Part shown: positions 1 through 11,779 of the stretch, in pieces | How positions within the stretch are numbered: the first letter of the stretch is position 1 | Layout: each line of letters opens with the position of its first letter | Origin: Tubiluchus corallicola | Lineage: Eukaryota > Priapulida > Priapulimorpha > Priapulimorphida > Tubiluchidae | Direction of reading: 5' to 3' | Assembly (NCBI GenBank): GCA_030141605.1 | Contig: JAQGDQ010000761.1 | Location: forward strand, 36,542 to 100,541 | DNA length: 64,000 bases | Translations under genes and position numbers: made by a program | The notes under the pieces: generated by a model | What the model saw: only the letters and a program-made list of their open reading frames with translations | Told to the model about the DNA's origin: nothing | Databases searched by the model: none

Positions 1-749
1 TTTGAACAGAAATTGCAGCTCAATTGAAGCCCCGCTCTATAGAAGCCAAAGTAAACCGCCGACGCGTGAACTCTATCGACTGCACGAGAAATGCGATTTT
101 TAACTAATCTATGTCGAATTTAAACATGATAAATCATCGTGAACGCTGAAATTACAGTTACCTGATTAAACATAAATCATGTTAATTATTAACCACAGAC
201 ACACAATGCAGGAATTTAATTACAGTGGGGCAAGACAGCATGTGTTATTTATTAGCATTAGATGTAAATCATGTAGATTGCACATAAGAAAAGCATCCAG
301 GATTGACTAAAGAATTTTAACGTTGCTCCATGAATGTCGTGTTTGAAAAAGCATACGAACAGATTAAGTGTCAAACACAAATTCTGGTGGCAACTCAGAG
401 ATTCAAATAGGTTTATTGAATTGAATTGAAGAAAGAATTGAAGGTCAAATTGAAGAAAGCGGCCACCAGGGGATGCCAAAATGCGACTCCTCTACATCAA
501 TACAGAATATAAGTAATCCATACCACATCCAGAGGGTTACTTATATATTTATTGAATAGCATAGGTTGACCCGAGATTGGCTGACCTCTGACCCGGCATC
601 TCTGAGCTCTGAGCTGCGATTTCATTGGAGCGAAATGCATATTTTAGGCAATCAAGCATGGCGAATTCATCGAAGACAATATTAAGAACTTCAGATCCAA
701 GACACACAGGGTTGTGGGCCCGAAGGTGGCATGTTACCAACCAGAAAGA
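1..749. other. Unassigned; one imperfect hairpin
   Basis: No gene recognised. At about 494-556 there is an imperfect inverted repeat (ATATAAGTAA...CC facing GG.TTACTTATAT, about 25 bp arms, short loop). A 63-codon minus-strand frame at 549-740 has no family match that I recognise. Confidence 0.3.
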
Positions 750-1180
750 CTGCTTGAAAGACTAGCAGTTACGTAACTAGAAAACAAAATTACAAATAAT
801 TTAAAATGTTTTCACCAGTTGGTAAAATGTCGCTGACTCACCCTCCAGGGTGCACCACTCACTAACCAAAAACGCATTTTTAATCCTATTGACAAGATAC
901 AGTAATTTAAAATTTTACTTAGTCAGTGACTTGTGCGCTACGAATGCTCTGATTATTTTCAAACTTTACTCAGTGTTATCTAAACTTGTTTCAAATGACT
1001 TATCGTCAAAATGGCTGCACCTAACAGTCATCGCGGGAGTTTAAATCAACACGTTTTATACGGCGATACTGCCGACGCAAGTCCTGTATATGCAAAAAGG
1101 CAGTAAGTGTGGTATAAAATTTCAAGAAGATTTTTTAAGCTTTATGTAAATGGATGGTTGTCTTGTGCTTTAAATTTATA
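750..1180 (+). repeat. Interspersed repeat family A, 5'-shortened copy
   Basis: The segment shares long stretches with 2110-2470, 27840-28240 and 29890-30570 (for example GCTGACTCACCCTCCAGGGT and the block around ATCTAAACTTGTTTCAAATGA). It lacks the first ~250 bp of the longer copies. No coding capacity seen. Confidence 0.7.
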
Positions 1181-1848
1181 TGAAGTCAATGACGCGCGCT
1201 TTCTGTAAACTAGAAAGAAACCAGTTGACCTTGAAGCCGTTGGTGTACAATTCTGACATCAGGGTGTCCTTCACGCGTCGTTTATTCGATTCAACAAGTC
1301 AAAATTCAAATATCCCCGCAATTTTCATGCAATAAATGCACACGCAACATGCAAGAACATATCCTTGCTTCATAATACAGGGCACGTGCCCACTGAAGCC
1401 AATTACGTCTTTGTAAATGCAATTCGTTTCGTACTCATAATGATCGTCACTTAGCCTTGTGTGGAAATGGCGACCATTAATAAATAGAAATTTTATTAAT
1501 CTCCCAAAGGACACATTCAGTAAAGGCACCGACCAATATCAAGTGAGCAACTGAAGTGGCGGTGTAAGCCAGCCTTTATAATCGGCTGAAGTGGAAAGTG
1601 ACACCGAGCCAAACTAATAGACAGGCACACAGTGTCTGTACAAGCAGAAGTCAGCAGTGTCAAGCCACGTTACCGCTCAGTCTGCACAAACACGCACAAG
1701 GTTTAATTACTAAAACAGGCTTCGTTGGGAAGCCACACAAATTGCTTTGCATAATAGGCGTTTCCGTGTTACTGTTGCTAATCAGCGAGAGGTGTATCGC
1801 TGATGTCTCTCATACATACATAGTAGGGTAAACAAAATGATAAACTTA
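1181..1848. other. Unassigned
   Basis: No gene, repeat or RNA recognised. Open frames here are short and without a family signature. Confidence 0.3.
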
Positions 1849-2952
1849 AAGGACAAGAAAAGGGATACCTGAAGTAGGTTTCAGACAAATCGCCTTAAAA
1901 AATTATATTACCTTATAGCAATCTTATCCGTATATCGTACTCGCACTGAAAGGAATTTTAGTTTGTTTTCATTTTAAATCTCACGCAATATTGTTCCGAA
2001 GTCGCCATTGCATGACGTCATGTACCAAACGTAAATCAAGGGAAGAAAAGGCAATGTTAAATTATGTCTCAAAAGACTTTCCGTGCAAATCTATATTACT
2101 TAGATTTTCACTTACCTACTAGAAGGACTTATGTAACTAGAAAAGAAAATTATTAATAATTTAAAATGTTTTCACCAATTGGTAAAATGTCGTTGACTCA
2201 CCCTCCATGGTGCACTACTCAGTGACAAAAAACGTATTTTTAATCTTATTGACAAGATACAGTAATTTTAAATTTTATTTAGTTAGTGACTTGTGCGCTA
2301 CGAATGCTCTAATTATTTTTTTCAAACTTTACACCATGTTATCTAAACTTGTTTCAAATGACCTGTCGTGAAAATGGCTGCGTCTAACGGTCATCGCGGG
2401 TGTGAAAATTTACATGTTTTACACAAAGTGACTGCCGATTGAAGTCCTGCACGCAAAAAGGCAGTATGTACAGGGCCTATTTCAGCCTAGGCGAGGCCCG
2501 GGGAAGTGGGGCATATGAGGCCCCATCTGGAAGCGCCGGGGAGCGGGCACTACCATGTTTGGCACCCAGAAAATTTTTGAACTGCTAGAACGTTGGAGAA
2601 GCATTTTCGAAGAGAAAATATGGAGTTATACAGTTGTTAAAGGAAAGAATAATTGAAAGAAAAACTGCTTTATTCTCAAGACCAGTCCTTAATACTTGTC
2701 AATACTGGCAAACGGCGTGCGTGCGGCAAGAGAGAGAGGGGGAGAGAGATGAGGCAATATGTTCGCATAAAGCAAAGAAATGATACCTTGGCGCGAGGCC
2801 CCCTGGAGGGTGAGGCCCCGGGGAAGTATCCCCACTCCCCCCCCCTTGAAATAGGCCCTGAGTATGTAAGCGATATAAAATTTCAAAAAGAATTTTCTAA
2901 GCTTTATGTTTATGAAGGATTTTCTTTTGCTTTAAGCATAATTGACGTCAAG
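1849..2952 (+). repeat. Interspersed repeat family A, longest copy, interrupted
   Basis: The copy begins near AAAGGACAAGAAAAGGG and ends near TTTTCTTTTGCTTTAA, so the ends form a weak inverted repeat, and both ends touch TTAA. It is split by a 390-bp hAT-type element at 2471-2860. Other copies lie at 4010-4662 (minus), 14925-15062 (minus, fragment), 27696-28245 and 29667-30570. A TTAA-specific DNA element is an inference from this one copy; the other copies do not clearly show TTAA at both ends. Confidence 0.65.
2471..2860. mobile_element. Non-autonomous hAT-type element (MITE)
   Basis: The terminal inverted repeats are CAGGGCCTATTTCA at the left and its exact complement at the right. The 8-bp direct repeat AGTATGTA flanks both sides (2463-2470 and 2861-2868). 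An 8-bp target duplication with CAGGG ends is the hAT signature. It is much more GC-rich than its surroundings and sits inside a family A repeat, so it is the younger insertion. No transposase frame is present. Confidence 0.85.
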
Positions 2953-3042
2953 CATAGGGGTCTATCGCTACGCCTCCACTGTGACGTCACACGACCAACC
3001 TCCACTGTGACGTCAGCACGACCAGCCTCCACTGTGACGTCA
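2943..3042. repeat. Short tandem repeat carrying four CRE-like palindromes
   Basis: TGACGTCA occurs at 2943-2950, 2982-2989, 3008-3015 and 3035-3042. The last three lie in a ~27-bp tandem unit (CCTCCACTGTGACGTCA...). The octamer is the classic CREB/ATF site, but no gene start is seen next to it. Confidence 0.6.
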
Positions 3043-3059
3043 GCATTCGAGAACTACTG

Positions 3060-3602
3060 TTTTTAGGAAACAAAGCGACAACTAATGTCTAATCAGCAGA
3101 TAAACTGATTGAGCTTTTTTCACACACACAAATTTGCAGAACAGCAGTTATTTTTACACGAAATTAACACTTCAAGTAGGCAAAAAATGACTTTTCAATT
3201 TAAACAGATTACAGAGACGAAGTTTCAAAGCACTACAAAATACAATGACGTAAGCATTATTATAAAGAAGCTAAGCCAGTTAGCCTTGCTCTAAGATAGA
3301 TAAGCAACAAAAAGATTAAGCTCCTCTTGCCTTTGAACATAGGAACACCTCATGCCTGCGATGTATCGTTTCTGTACTTAGCTGATCATGTGCTCGTCTG
3401 CAAGATTTACCCAGTTTTTCTATATTTCCTTTGTCAGGCTACAGAAATGGAATAAATTTGATTGTTCCGTTCCATAGACTGCCCGAGTTACATAAGTCCC
3501 CATGGCATCTTTTAACCATGATCATAACCAGAAAAATAGCATAAAATTAACTAATATTGCGTGCGTAATTGCACATGTCAAAACACGATTGATATTTTCA
3601 GA
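3060..3602. other. Unassigned
   Basis: No gene, RNA or repeat recognised between the CRE-like repeat and the 99-bp tandem repeat. Confidence 0.3.
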
Positions 3603-3978
3603 TAATTATCCCTGATTAGATAGATCCCGGTCCTACCACACCCACCTATATTACTTCATAATTACTACGCCCTGTTGTTGAGTGCACAGTCCCGGCCGGT
3701 TGAATTATCCCTGATTAGATAGATCCCGGTCCTTTCACACCCACTTATATTATTACATAATTACTACGCCCTGTTGTTGAGTGCACAGTCCCAGCCGGTT
3801 GAATTATCCCTGACTAGATAGATCCCAGTCCTTCCACACCCACTTATATTATTTCATAATTACTACGCCCTGTTGTTGAGTGCACAGTCCCAGCCGGTTG
3901 AATTATCCCTAATTAGATAGATCCCTGTCCTACCACACCCACTTATATTATTTCATAATTACTATGCCCTGTTGTTGA
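3603..3978. repeat. 99-bp tandem repeat, 3.8 copies
   Basis: A 99-bp unit beginning ATTATCCCTGATTAGATAGA and containing ACTACGCCCTGTTGTTGAGT recurs at about 3603, 3702, 3801 and 3900. Copies differ at only a few positions, so the array is recent. Confidence 0.9.
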
Positions 3979-4009
3979 GTCCAAATTCTATGTGACAAAT
4001 TCTATGATT

Positions 4010-4662
4010 GACGTGTGTAAAAGCACAAGAAAACCCTCCACTTACACAAAGCTTAAAAAATTCGTCTCGAATTCTTATACACTCACATACCGTCTTTTTA
4101 TACAGGGCTTGCGTCGACATTAACGCTGTATAAAACTTGTAAACTTGAACTCCTGCGATGACCATTTTAATGGTAGGTCGTTTGAAACAAGTTTAGATAA
4201 CATTGCGTAGCATCTGACAGAGGATGCGTAACACACTCTTCATTAAGTAAAATTTTAAATTACTGTATTTTGTCAATAAGATTAAAAATACGTTTTTGGT
4301 TAGTGAGTGCTGCACCCTGGAGGGTGAGTCAGCGACATTTTACAAATTGGCACGAACGTTTTAAATTATAATTTCTATTTATATTTGCAGCAGGTAAGCG
4401 AAATGATAAGTGATACAGATTTGCATGGAAAGTTTTTTGGGACATGGTTTAACATTTCCTTTTCTTCCCCTGATTTACAATGTGTGTATATGACGTCATG
4501 TAATGGTGCAGTATGAACAGTATTGCGGGGGGTTCAAAATGAAAGCAAACAAAAATCCTTTCAACGCAAGTACGATATACGCATAAAATTGCCATGAAGT
4601 AATATATTAAGGCGATTTTTCTGAAAACCTACTTCAGGTACCCATTTTCTTGTCCTTTAAAC
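4010..4662 (-). repeat. Interspersed repeat family A, inverted copy
   Basis: This is the reverse complement of the 1849-2952 copy without the hAT insertion. It runs from AAAGCACAAGAAAACCC at the left to TTTTCTTGTCCTTTAA at the right, again showing a weak inverted repeat at the ends. The minus-strand frame at 3962-4165 is repeat sequence. Confidence 0.7.
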
Positions 4663-5030
4663 TTTAAACCGATTAATCCAAGACAGTGGTAATCGTGCAA
4701 GTGTGAATCGAGCCTTGGACTTTGCTAAACATATTGCAAACGTGTGAATAATGTTTTCAAGCAAAAACCCAAGCTGCCAACCTGTGCTATATATACTGTA
4801 AACGCATTTTAAGCAATTGTAAAACTTCAGAATTTCCGTTGTCAGTTCGTATTCTCGCCTTCTACACATGGCGACACATGCTCAGACGTTTTGGCAAAAC
4901 TGCACACTTTAGCCAATGTGTATCCCGGCTGGCGCAAACATGCACTATGCTCTAATGTAGCAAATGCAGAGAGTTCATGCAAGAATGTCGCTACGTACAC
5001 GCGAACATGTCTTAAGGTTTGCCTCTTGAG
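4663..5030. other. Unassigned
   Basis: No gene, RNA or repeat recognised. Confidence 0.3.
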
Positions 5031-5567
5031 TTAGGGTGCGTTCACATGTATGCGGAATCTTTTTAAATACGCTAGTCAAACAAATATATTTGTTTGTGGA
5101 TAGCGTTTGTCAGAAAATGTGCAGCTGGATGCGACAATGGACAGGCCAATTTTGCACAGCAAAGAGTAGGCTTCGCCAATTCCAGACCATACATGTGCAA
5201 TTGCCGCACAATCGAATGCACGCGTGTATTTCTCATTGTCTGACTAGTCCTTCATCTTAACAATTCCAAAGCAAAGGAGAACATTTCCAATTTGGCATCA
5301 AAGATTATTATGTACACAACAAAGCTCAGCATATCACAGTCATGTAAGTCAATGTGAACACAGCCTAAGCTTTAGCACATATCATAATCAAGCATGTCAT
5401 TGGTGTACACGAGTGACAGTGCAAGTATACCCCAAGCTTTAGATCATTAAAGCCACGTGAGTTACTGTCACATGCATGTGAATTTACTCTACGAAATACC
5501 GTGTTGAAACCATGCGAGTCGAGCGGCTCTGTCAGATTACCACTGCATACGTGTGAACGCACCCTAA
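5031..5567. mobile_element. Terminal-inverted-repeat element (MITE)
   Basis: The left end TTAGGGTGCGTTCACATGTATGC (5031-5053) and the right end GCATACGTGTGAACGCACCCTAA (5545-5567) are inverted copies with one mismatch. The flanking duplication is TA, or TTA/TAA; the symmetric ends leave this ambiguous. The superfamily (Tc1/mariner or PIF/Harbinger-like) is not settled. No transposase is encoded. Confidence 0.75.
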
Positions 5568-7319
5568 GCTTTAAACCACTGAAGGTCACTCATCAAGTAT
5601 AATCCTAATCTAGTACGTAGCCTGAAAACTATGGTTACCCAGTATAATACACGTCAGATAATGCTTGCATAAAAACCTTTTACCGTGTAGAGGAAACCAT
5701 GTTTGTTTCACCTTCAGGTATAGGTCATAACGGTTACACAGAATTTCACATGTCTGGTAACATAGCGCAGAGATTTCAACTCTCCAGCTTCTAATCCAAC
5801 ACAATCATTACACGCTCTTTCCAACAAACCACAAATCACGCGTCAAGAACTCGTTGAAAACACAAGCGAGTCGAAAACGCTCTAAATCAAATCTGCTTTG
5901 TACGCATGTCAAGCATTCGCGCATGCGCACTGCTGTCTGTGAATATGAAAACCATGTGTAAGACTGCACTACTATGAAACTACCACTACAATTACTTAAA
6001 AATCCCAAATTAATGCCAGCACTTGGAAATACAAACTTTCATTCTCACGTAAAAGTATATTTAAACACATCAGACATATTTGTTATCCACTTCAGCATGA
6101 AAAAAATGACAATATAATTTAGCTATTATTCCAGAACGATTATGTACAATGCAATTAGAGATACAAAATGCCTTGCAAATAAACGACACAATTCTTCAGC
6201 TACCAGAAATAGGTGCTGCATAGCGGTTACGAAACTAGGCTTGTAAACCCGCCATGAAAATTGGGAAAAAGTTGATGAGTTCTTAAAAGAGAAGGAATTT
6301 ATAGAAAAATAGAGATTGACAATGACAGAGTAATAGGCCAAGGATGGAGAAAAAGGGAAGATAAGCGAAATGGAAAGGAGTTGAGCAGAGATATAGGATG
6401 TAAAAGCATTAAAATATGATCAGTAAAGTAACCAGTCGCGGGATGTACTATAACTATTGTAGTTCATAATAAAACTCAAAAAATGTGTTGTAAATACGAT
6501 TATAATAAGGGAGATTTCATATATATTTTGAAGCTATATAATGTTCGCTGTGTGGTAGTATGTGTTGATATTCCTAGATTTGAAACAAAGTGTCTAGCAA
6601 CACTGGTCCTGTAAAATGGAATATTATATTCATTAAAACTTGTGACGTGTCTCTATGATTACGTACGACAGCTCTTGTCGGATGACTACTTGTTTTTGTT
6701 TTCGATAGATGGCGCCATTGTTTTGCGGCATTGTGTGTACGTACTACATCAGTAATGTCATCTTTTTTTATAAAAGCACTACAGTATTTATGGTTACGTA
6801 CGACAGGATTTAAAAAAACGGGTTTTCGTCTAATTTTACCGGTAAAGTTACAAAACTGAGATGGTCAAAGCCACTGAAAATAGCTCATAATAAGTATCAA
6901 TGAATACCGAAATTTTAGTGACTGTACCAGTACTACAGCGCAGAGCTTAGGAGTTACTTATTTGACCTAATTAACTCTGCTAAAATTTTCGTTAAATGCA
7001 CGCTATTCAAAATTAAACGTGGCTAGCCAATTATTATCATTGGATGTCGCTAGTAATGTCCAGGCTTTATTAGCACACACTAATTAATGATATAAGATAA
7101 TAGTGCACGAAGCTATTAATTACCGGCAGCTTCCGAAAGTCCACAAGAAGATGCGTCGTTTGCACCTCATTACTTTCAAGTCAACATGTAGATTAATGAC
7201 TGTAAAACTTCACATCATATCCATAGAACTAATACGGGTAATGATGACACAGTAAACATGACACTACGTGGGACGTTCACGCTTGCTCGACATTTGTGTA
7301 CTGCATTTCTGTGTGCGTC
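5568..7319. other. Unassigned AT-rich DNA
   Basis: No gene recognised. Minus-strand frames at 5610-6008 lack family signatures and splice context. The motif TTACGTACGACAG occurs twice (around 6658 and 6792) with no clear element boundary. Confidence 0.3.
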
Positions 7320-7650
7320 GGCACAGCCTTCTTAACTACAATTGTCAGATGGCGTGTGTGGATCCAGCAACTCAGTTCAGTAACTTCAGTTGTGGTGCCA
7401 TTTCCTCGTTGTTTTACGTGGACTTTACTCAATTATGCATCAGTTTATCCGTAAAGTAATCTACTAGCAGGATCTTGCTTGGGAACAAGAAAAAATGAAC
7501 TAGGTAAGGTTCTAGGTAACTGTTAAAACATTTTCCTATTACAATAGCATGGGCTGTGAGGCGTTGTCAGGTGTACAGAAATACGTCATCTGGTACACTT
7601 AATCGTTGACCTTTTCACGATCATCGTCAATCGCTACAACAGTGAAAAGT
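7320..7650 (+). repeat. Interspersed repeat family B, copy 1
   Basis: Homologous to 33783-34355. Shared blocks include CAGTTCAGTAACTTCAGTTG, CTAGCAGGATCTTGCTT and ATCATCGTCAATCGCT. This copy has one of the ~92-bp units that are tandemly multiplied in copy 2. The class is unknown. Confidence 0.65.
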
Positions 7651-8215
7651 TGTCTATTACTGAAACAAGTGTGTTATCTAATAACACAGCACAATAACAA
7701 ATGAATGGAGCAATCACAGTTAAGCAAACGTAATTCACACTCAACGTACAGTAAGTGCAAGAACTGAACTTTTTGTTAACGTCCCAATAAATCACTTTTA
7801 TGATGAAGACACCTCACTCGTGTACAGGGGAAAAGTTTGATAAGCAAACCGAGCATCATATTTTCACATGACAGTGATGACAGCACATTGCCTATTACCC
7901 TAGGTAATCCTCACTCATAATGAATGTCTTCTAGTAAATGTCAAAGCAATAAAGGGTTCACCCAGTCTAGTAACTGCATTGTTATTACAGATTTTATAGG
8001 TAATTATGCAATATCAATGATTTTTAATCCATGTCCATTTTACATCCTTTTAGAGATTGATTTAGTTGCAAATTAGGGGCAATTCTGCATATCATCTTTT
8101 TTATAGTAGAATATACTGTCACAAGGCCCAAAATTGGAATTTTATTTATAATTTGCTATTAGGACCACAAAAAACAGGTGACATCGAGAGAAAGAACAAA
8201 GATACAGAGGGGAAA

Positions 8216-8218
<3 letters not shown>
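7651..8218. other. Unassigned; possible GEMIN4 3' end signal
   Basis: No gene recognised. TTTATT at 8141-8146 reads AATAAA on the minus strand, about 495 nt beyond the GEMIN4 stop, and is a candidate polyadenylation signal. Confidence 0.3.
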
Positions 8219-8259
<41 letters not shown>

Positions 8260-8260
8260 A

Positions 8261-8322
<62 letters not shown>
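8219..8322. repeat. (GA)n microsatellite
   Basis: About 100 bp of nearly pure GA with short GGGG interruptions. It lies about 320 bp past the GEMIN4 stop codon, within or near its 3' untranslated region. Confidence 0.95.
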
Positions 8323-8326
<4 letters not shown>

Positions 8327-8640
8327 TCAAGCTAGCCTGCTATAAACAAAAATCAACAGTAAGCGATTGTGTTGTGCAGTTACTATTAACAAAGCAATAA
8401 TTATCACCATAATCATATAAGGATACATGCAAGGTCACTTTCCTTTAAAAATGAAATTTAAATCAGGAAAGTCTATATGCATTTACAACTGAACTAGCAA
8501 TAATATACACATGTATGTAAGATCATGAAACCTGATATGTAACATAATAAACAACAGGTTGTTTTTCATTGCAGTACTACTTTAAAATGAGTAACACAAA
8601 CTGACCAAGCAAAACGTCGCACAATGCCACAGTATATATA

Positions 8641-11600
8641 CTACTCTTCCATAACATGCAATATTGTCTGAAATAACTCTGTAGTACAGATAGTTTTCAA
8701 CACGGCTCTCATATTGTCATCAAATGGAACAGATTTCAACGTATTTGTGATCAAAACTAGCAGTCCCTCTGCAGCCGAAAGAGGAGGAACCAGGCTGCCA
8801 ATCCTGCACAAATGGCACACAAGCTGGCTTTTGACAAACACGTTCATTTCATTCATTTCTGTTAGAAGCTGAGAATTTATCGTGGCAATTAAACTGCTAA
8901 GAAAGTATTGCCACATTTCAGCTTGTCCAAATAAATCAGTTTTGTGCAAGCTAAGCACCTGAACAACATCTCCTAATGTTTGTATAGTGACCAACAAAGG
9001 AAGTGTGGCATTTAGGTCTTCGGGTAGAAACTTGTGCGTAAATGTTGACCTGTATGGAAAGCTTGACTGCGATGATTTTAACAAGTTGAGCACGCCGGTG
9101 ACCACACGATTCCATTGGCTGGGCAAGCAAGATGGTAAGACCATGGTCAAAGACAGAACAAACTCGGAATAATCAATGCCTTCAGTTAAATGCAGATTCT
9201 CGCACAAATGATGCAGTTTACGCGGACAAGATCGTAGAAAAGTCCACAAATGCGACATGTGATGAGCGCCATAACTCACGTCAACATCAGCAAAATCAAA
9301 GTGCTCCTCTAACTGCGATACCATCACTCTTAAGCAGTTTGGCAGTCGTATCCTGTATTGCAGACGTGGATGAGAACAACAAAAATTGTGGAGAAGCAGC
9401 TGCGTAGAAAAATCATACTGCTGAAGGTATTCAAAACACCAAATGAGTTGCACTTCTGAAAAACTTGTTATTGCTGCCGTGCAAACTCCCTCAATCAAGG
9501 TGATCACGTCAGATAAAGATTCCTTCATGGAAAAGTACAGGCTTGGCTCATTTAGAATTGAATCAGTTGCGTCATACATGTTGCAGAGATGCAAAAGAAG
9601 AGGCAGAGGATTGCAAGAAAGAAGCCAGTGAGAATCAACATGACTTTTTTGCTTCCTCCAACCGGATAAACTCGCCTTTAGCAACTCCAGGCTGTGTTCA
9701 CACTGCCGAGATCTGATGCTCAGATTAGGTAAAATAAACCTTGTGATAAGTACAGGATAAGAAATCAATTGGTCCATTAAAAACGGACATTGCGGATCTA
9801 CATGGCTGCAATAATCACTTAGTAATTTCTCAAACAATTTCAAGAAATTTTGTTTCTGCAAAGAACTGAGTTTCCTGCTGCAATCCAAGAGAGCTTGAAC
9901 CACCAAACTGTTGCCACCTTCTGTCTCCATGGTGGCAGCACAGCCGAGACTTTGCAAAAGTTCGGAAATTAGTTGTGTAAAGCCGGCATTGCAGACAGCA
10001 TGATTCACAGCACTACAGATCACTGCAGCTGGATTCTGCAAGCATAACAAATGCACATCCTCAAATAGTGTCAACTGTGTCAACTTGTTGTCATCAACAC
10101 TGGCAGAAAGTTTGTTGAAGAATAATGTCCTCTTTTGATTGAAATCAGCTTGTGCTAACCAGTCACTACTGCCGTACATTTTGAGGCTGTGTTCTAACAA
10201 CCTGTTCTTAGCGTAGAGAGGTGAAACGTCATAAGCACAAAGAAGAAGGTGCTTATGTCGCTCCGACAAACAGTCGCTCTCATTCATAGTCCAGAACGTG
10301 TGTAAGAGCAACTTCATATTACTTGTGCTGGCAACTACATCAACGGTTGCTTCTAGAATGTTTAAGCAGTGCACAGCATTTAACAAATCTACGTCCGTAA
10401 TGATTCTAGTTACGTTTCTTTCATAACCAGATAACCGCTCACGGATTCTAAAAAGAGCATCATCTAATGAGAACGCATCTGTTTCGTTTCCTGCATCCAC
10501 AGTTTCAACTGCAACTTCAATACCGTTTTTCTCAAAGAAGTACCAACATTGCGAAATGATCTCTTGTATTTTGATTTGGATCTCCATAACTACGTTCTCA
10601 TTTTTTGCTACAGCATCAAGAGCATGGATCAGTTTCCTCACAATCCTGCTGATCTTTCCAATATCTTTTACACTGTCTAACAGGTTTGCTTCGCACAGAA
10701 GATAATGCACGAGTTTAAGTAATGAAGATAAATCAACAACATTTCGGGCATTCTTCATTTTCTGCTCAGAAACATTTGACTTTAGCTGGCGTACACGGGC
10801 AGCCACTGTAAAAAGCTGCTTCTCTGGGTCGTCCAAATGAAAATCAGCATCAAAAACGTTCCGCAGTTGGTGACATCTGTCGAGCACAACTTGCGAGGAA
10901 GATGTAAGCAGATCTGAATCAGAAAACTCAGCAGCAGTAACAAACAGAGACAACTTAGAAATTGCCAGACTTAACAGCTCTGCTGCAGCATCAACACTGG
11001 CATTCACTGCACTGCGAGCTTCAAAACGTTGCACTAATACTGTTAGCAGGTCAGAAAAATTGCGAGAAGTATCTGCTTTTATAATTTCAGTTTCACTAGC
11101 ATTTAAATTTTCCATTTCAGCAAATGGCAAAGTTTGGACTGTGGTAACATTTAACAAACTGCAAATAAGTTGTCCCAAAAAATTGGTACTTGTAATCATC
11201 TCGCTCCTTGATGCAAAATAATGATCTAATTCCGAGATAACTGCTGACCTAATTAAAGCAGACACATCCAGCAAACACTCCAACAACAAATGCACCCAGT
11301 CACATCGATGCACTATCTCAAAATAAAACGAGCTGCTAAACTTTGGCATGTTTCTATTAAACTTTTCACAGAATACCTCATTAGCAAGGTGATCGAAGGT
11401 TTTGTAGAAGAGAAGCGAATGCAGTTGAAAGGCAAGAAAACGAGATTTTTCCTCTCCTATGTCTTCTTCTAGTCCTCTGCATATCTCTTTAATGCTGTCA
11501 ACAACAACTTTAACAGCATCTTGAAAGTTGACATTGCCAATCTTTGCAGTTCCGCCACCTTCATCTTCAGTATAATCGTCCTCAGCTTCCAAAGTGGGTT

Positions 11601-11691
11601 TTACGAGCGAATAAGCATAGTGAACTGCGCAGTCAAAAACAGCAAGCTCGGGTGTATGCAGTTTCAGCCTTTGTATGGGAGCCCATGTGTG
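8641..11691 (-). CDS. GEMIN4: GEMIN4 homologue, main exon (SMN complex subunit)
   Basis: Gemin4 is a subunit of the SMN complex, which loads Sm proteins onto spliceosomal snRNAs. The frame runs without a stop from 11691 to the stop at 8641-8643, about 1016 residues; human Gemin4 is near 1058. I recognise it from collinear segments: HWLLSCNPLPLLLHLC against human YWLQTCSPFPLLFSLC, and LTMVLPSCLPSQWNRV against LVQVMPWCSPQEWQRL. The protein is helical and leucine-rich throughout, as expected. The first ATG-like position often assigned (11592) is a TTG; the frame continues upstream to an acceptor TTATTTTTAG|CAC at 11692, and the codon before it is an in-frame TAG. A short upstream coding exon ending in phase 0 is therefore required, and I did not find it with confidence. 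Similarity is modest and judged from memory. Confidence 0.75.
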   Translation of the reverse strand, partial: HTWAPIQRLKLHTPELAVFDCAVHYAYSLVKPTLEAEDDYTEDEGGGTAKIGNVNFQDAVKVVVDSIKEICRGLEEDIGEEKSRFLAFQLHSLLFYKTFDHLANEVFCEKFNRNMPKFSSSFYFEIVHRCDWVHLLLECLLDVSALIRSAVISELDHYFASRSEMITSTNFLGQLICSLLNVTTVQTLPFAEMENLNASETEIIKADTSRNFSDLLTVLVQRFEARSAVNASVDAAAELLSLAISKLSLFVTAAEFSDSDLLTSSSQVVLDRCHQLRNVFDADFHLDDPEKQLFTVAARVRQLKSNVSEQKMKNARNVVDLSSLLKLVHYLLCEANLLDSVKDIGKISRIVRKLIHALDAVAKNENVVMEIQIKIQEIISQCWYFFEKNGIEVAVETVDAGNETDAFSLDDALFRIRERLSGYERNVTRIITDVDLLNAVHCLNILEATVDVVASTSNMKLLLHTFWTMNESDCLSERHKHLLLCAYDVSPLYAKNRLLEHSLKMYGSSDWLAQADFNQKRTLFFNKLSASVDDNKLTQLTLFEDVHLLCLQNPAAVICSAVNHAVCNAGFTQLISELLQSLGCAATMETEGGNSLVVQALLDCSRKLSSLQKQNFLKLFEKLLSDYCSHVDPQCPFLMDQLISYPVLITRFILPNLSIRSRQCEHSLELLKASLSGWRKQKSHVDSHWLLSCNPLPLLLHLCNMYDATDSILNEPSLYFSMKESLSDVITLIEGVCTAAITSFSEVQLIWCFEYLQQYDFSTQLLLHNFCCSHPRLQYRIRLPNCLRVMVSQLEEHFDFADVDVSYGAHHMSHLWTFLRSCPRKLHHLCENLHLTEGIDYSEFVLSLTMVLPSCLPSQWNRVVTGVLNLLKSSQSSFPYRSTFTHKFLPEDLNATLPLLVTIQTLGDVVQVLSLHKTDLFGQAEMWQYFLSSLIATINSQLLTEMNEMNVFVKSQLVCHLCRIGSLVPPLSAAEGLLVLITNTLKSVPFDDNMRAVLKTICTTELFQTILHVMEE

Positions 11692-11779
11692 CTAAAAATA
11701 AGCGGGAGTTTGTAAGGAAAAACGAAAAAAAAATCAAAATGCGGAGTTGAATACTTATATTTAAGTACAATAAAATGCA

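Noticed and set aside
549-740. Minus-strand 63-codon exon
   Set aside because: It looks moderately coding-like, but no family, start context or splice partner could be supported.
3600-3978. CRISPR array
   Set aside because: The 99-bp units are contiguous without unique spacers; it is a eukaryotic tandem repeat.
8066-8330. Arg-Glu and Ser-Leu repeat frames
   Set aside because: Translations of the (GA)n microsatellite.
11592-11594. GEMIN4 start codon at 11592
   Set aside because: The codon there is TTG, and the same frame continues upstream with family-like sequence to an acceptor at 11692.
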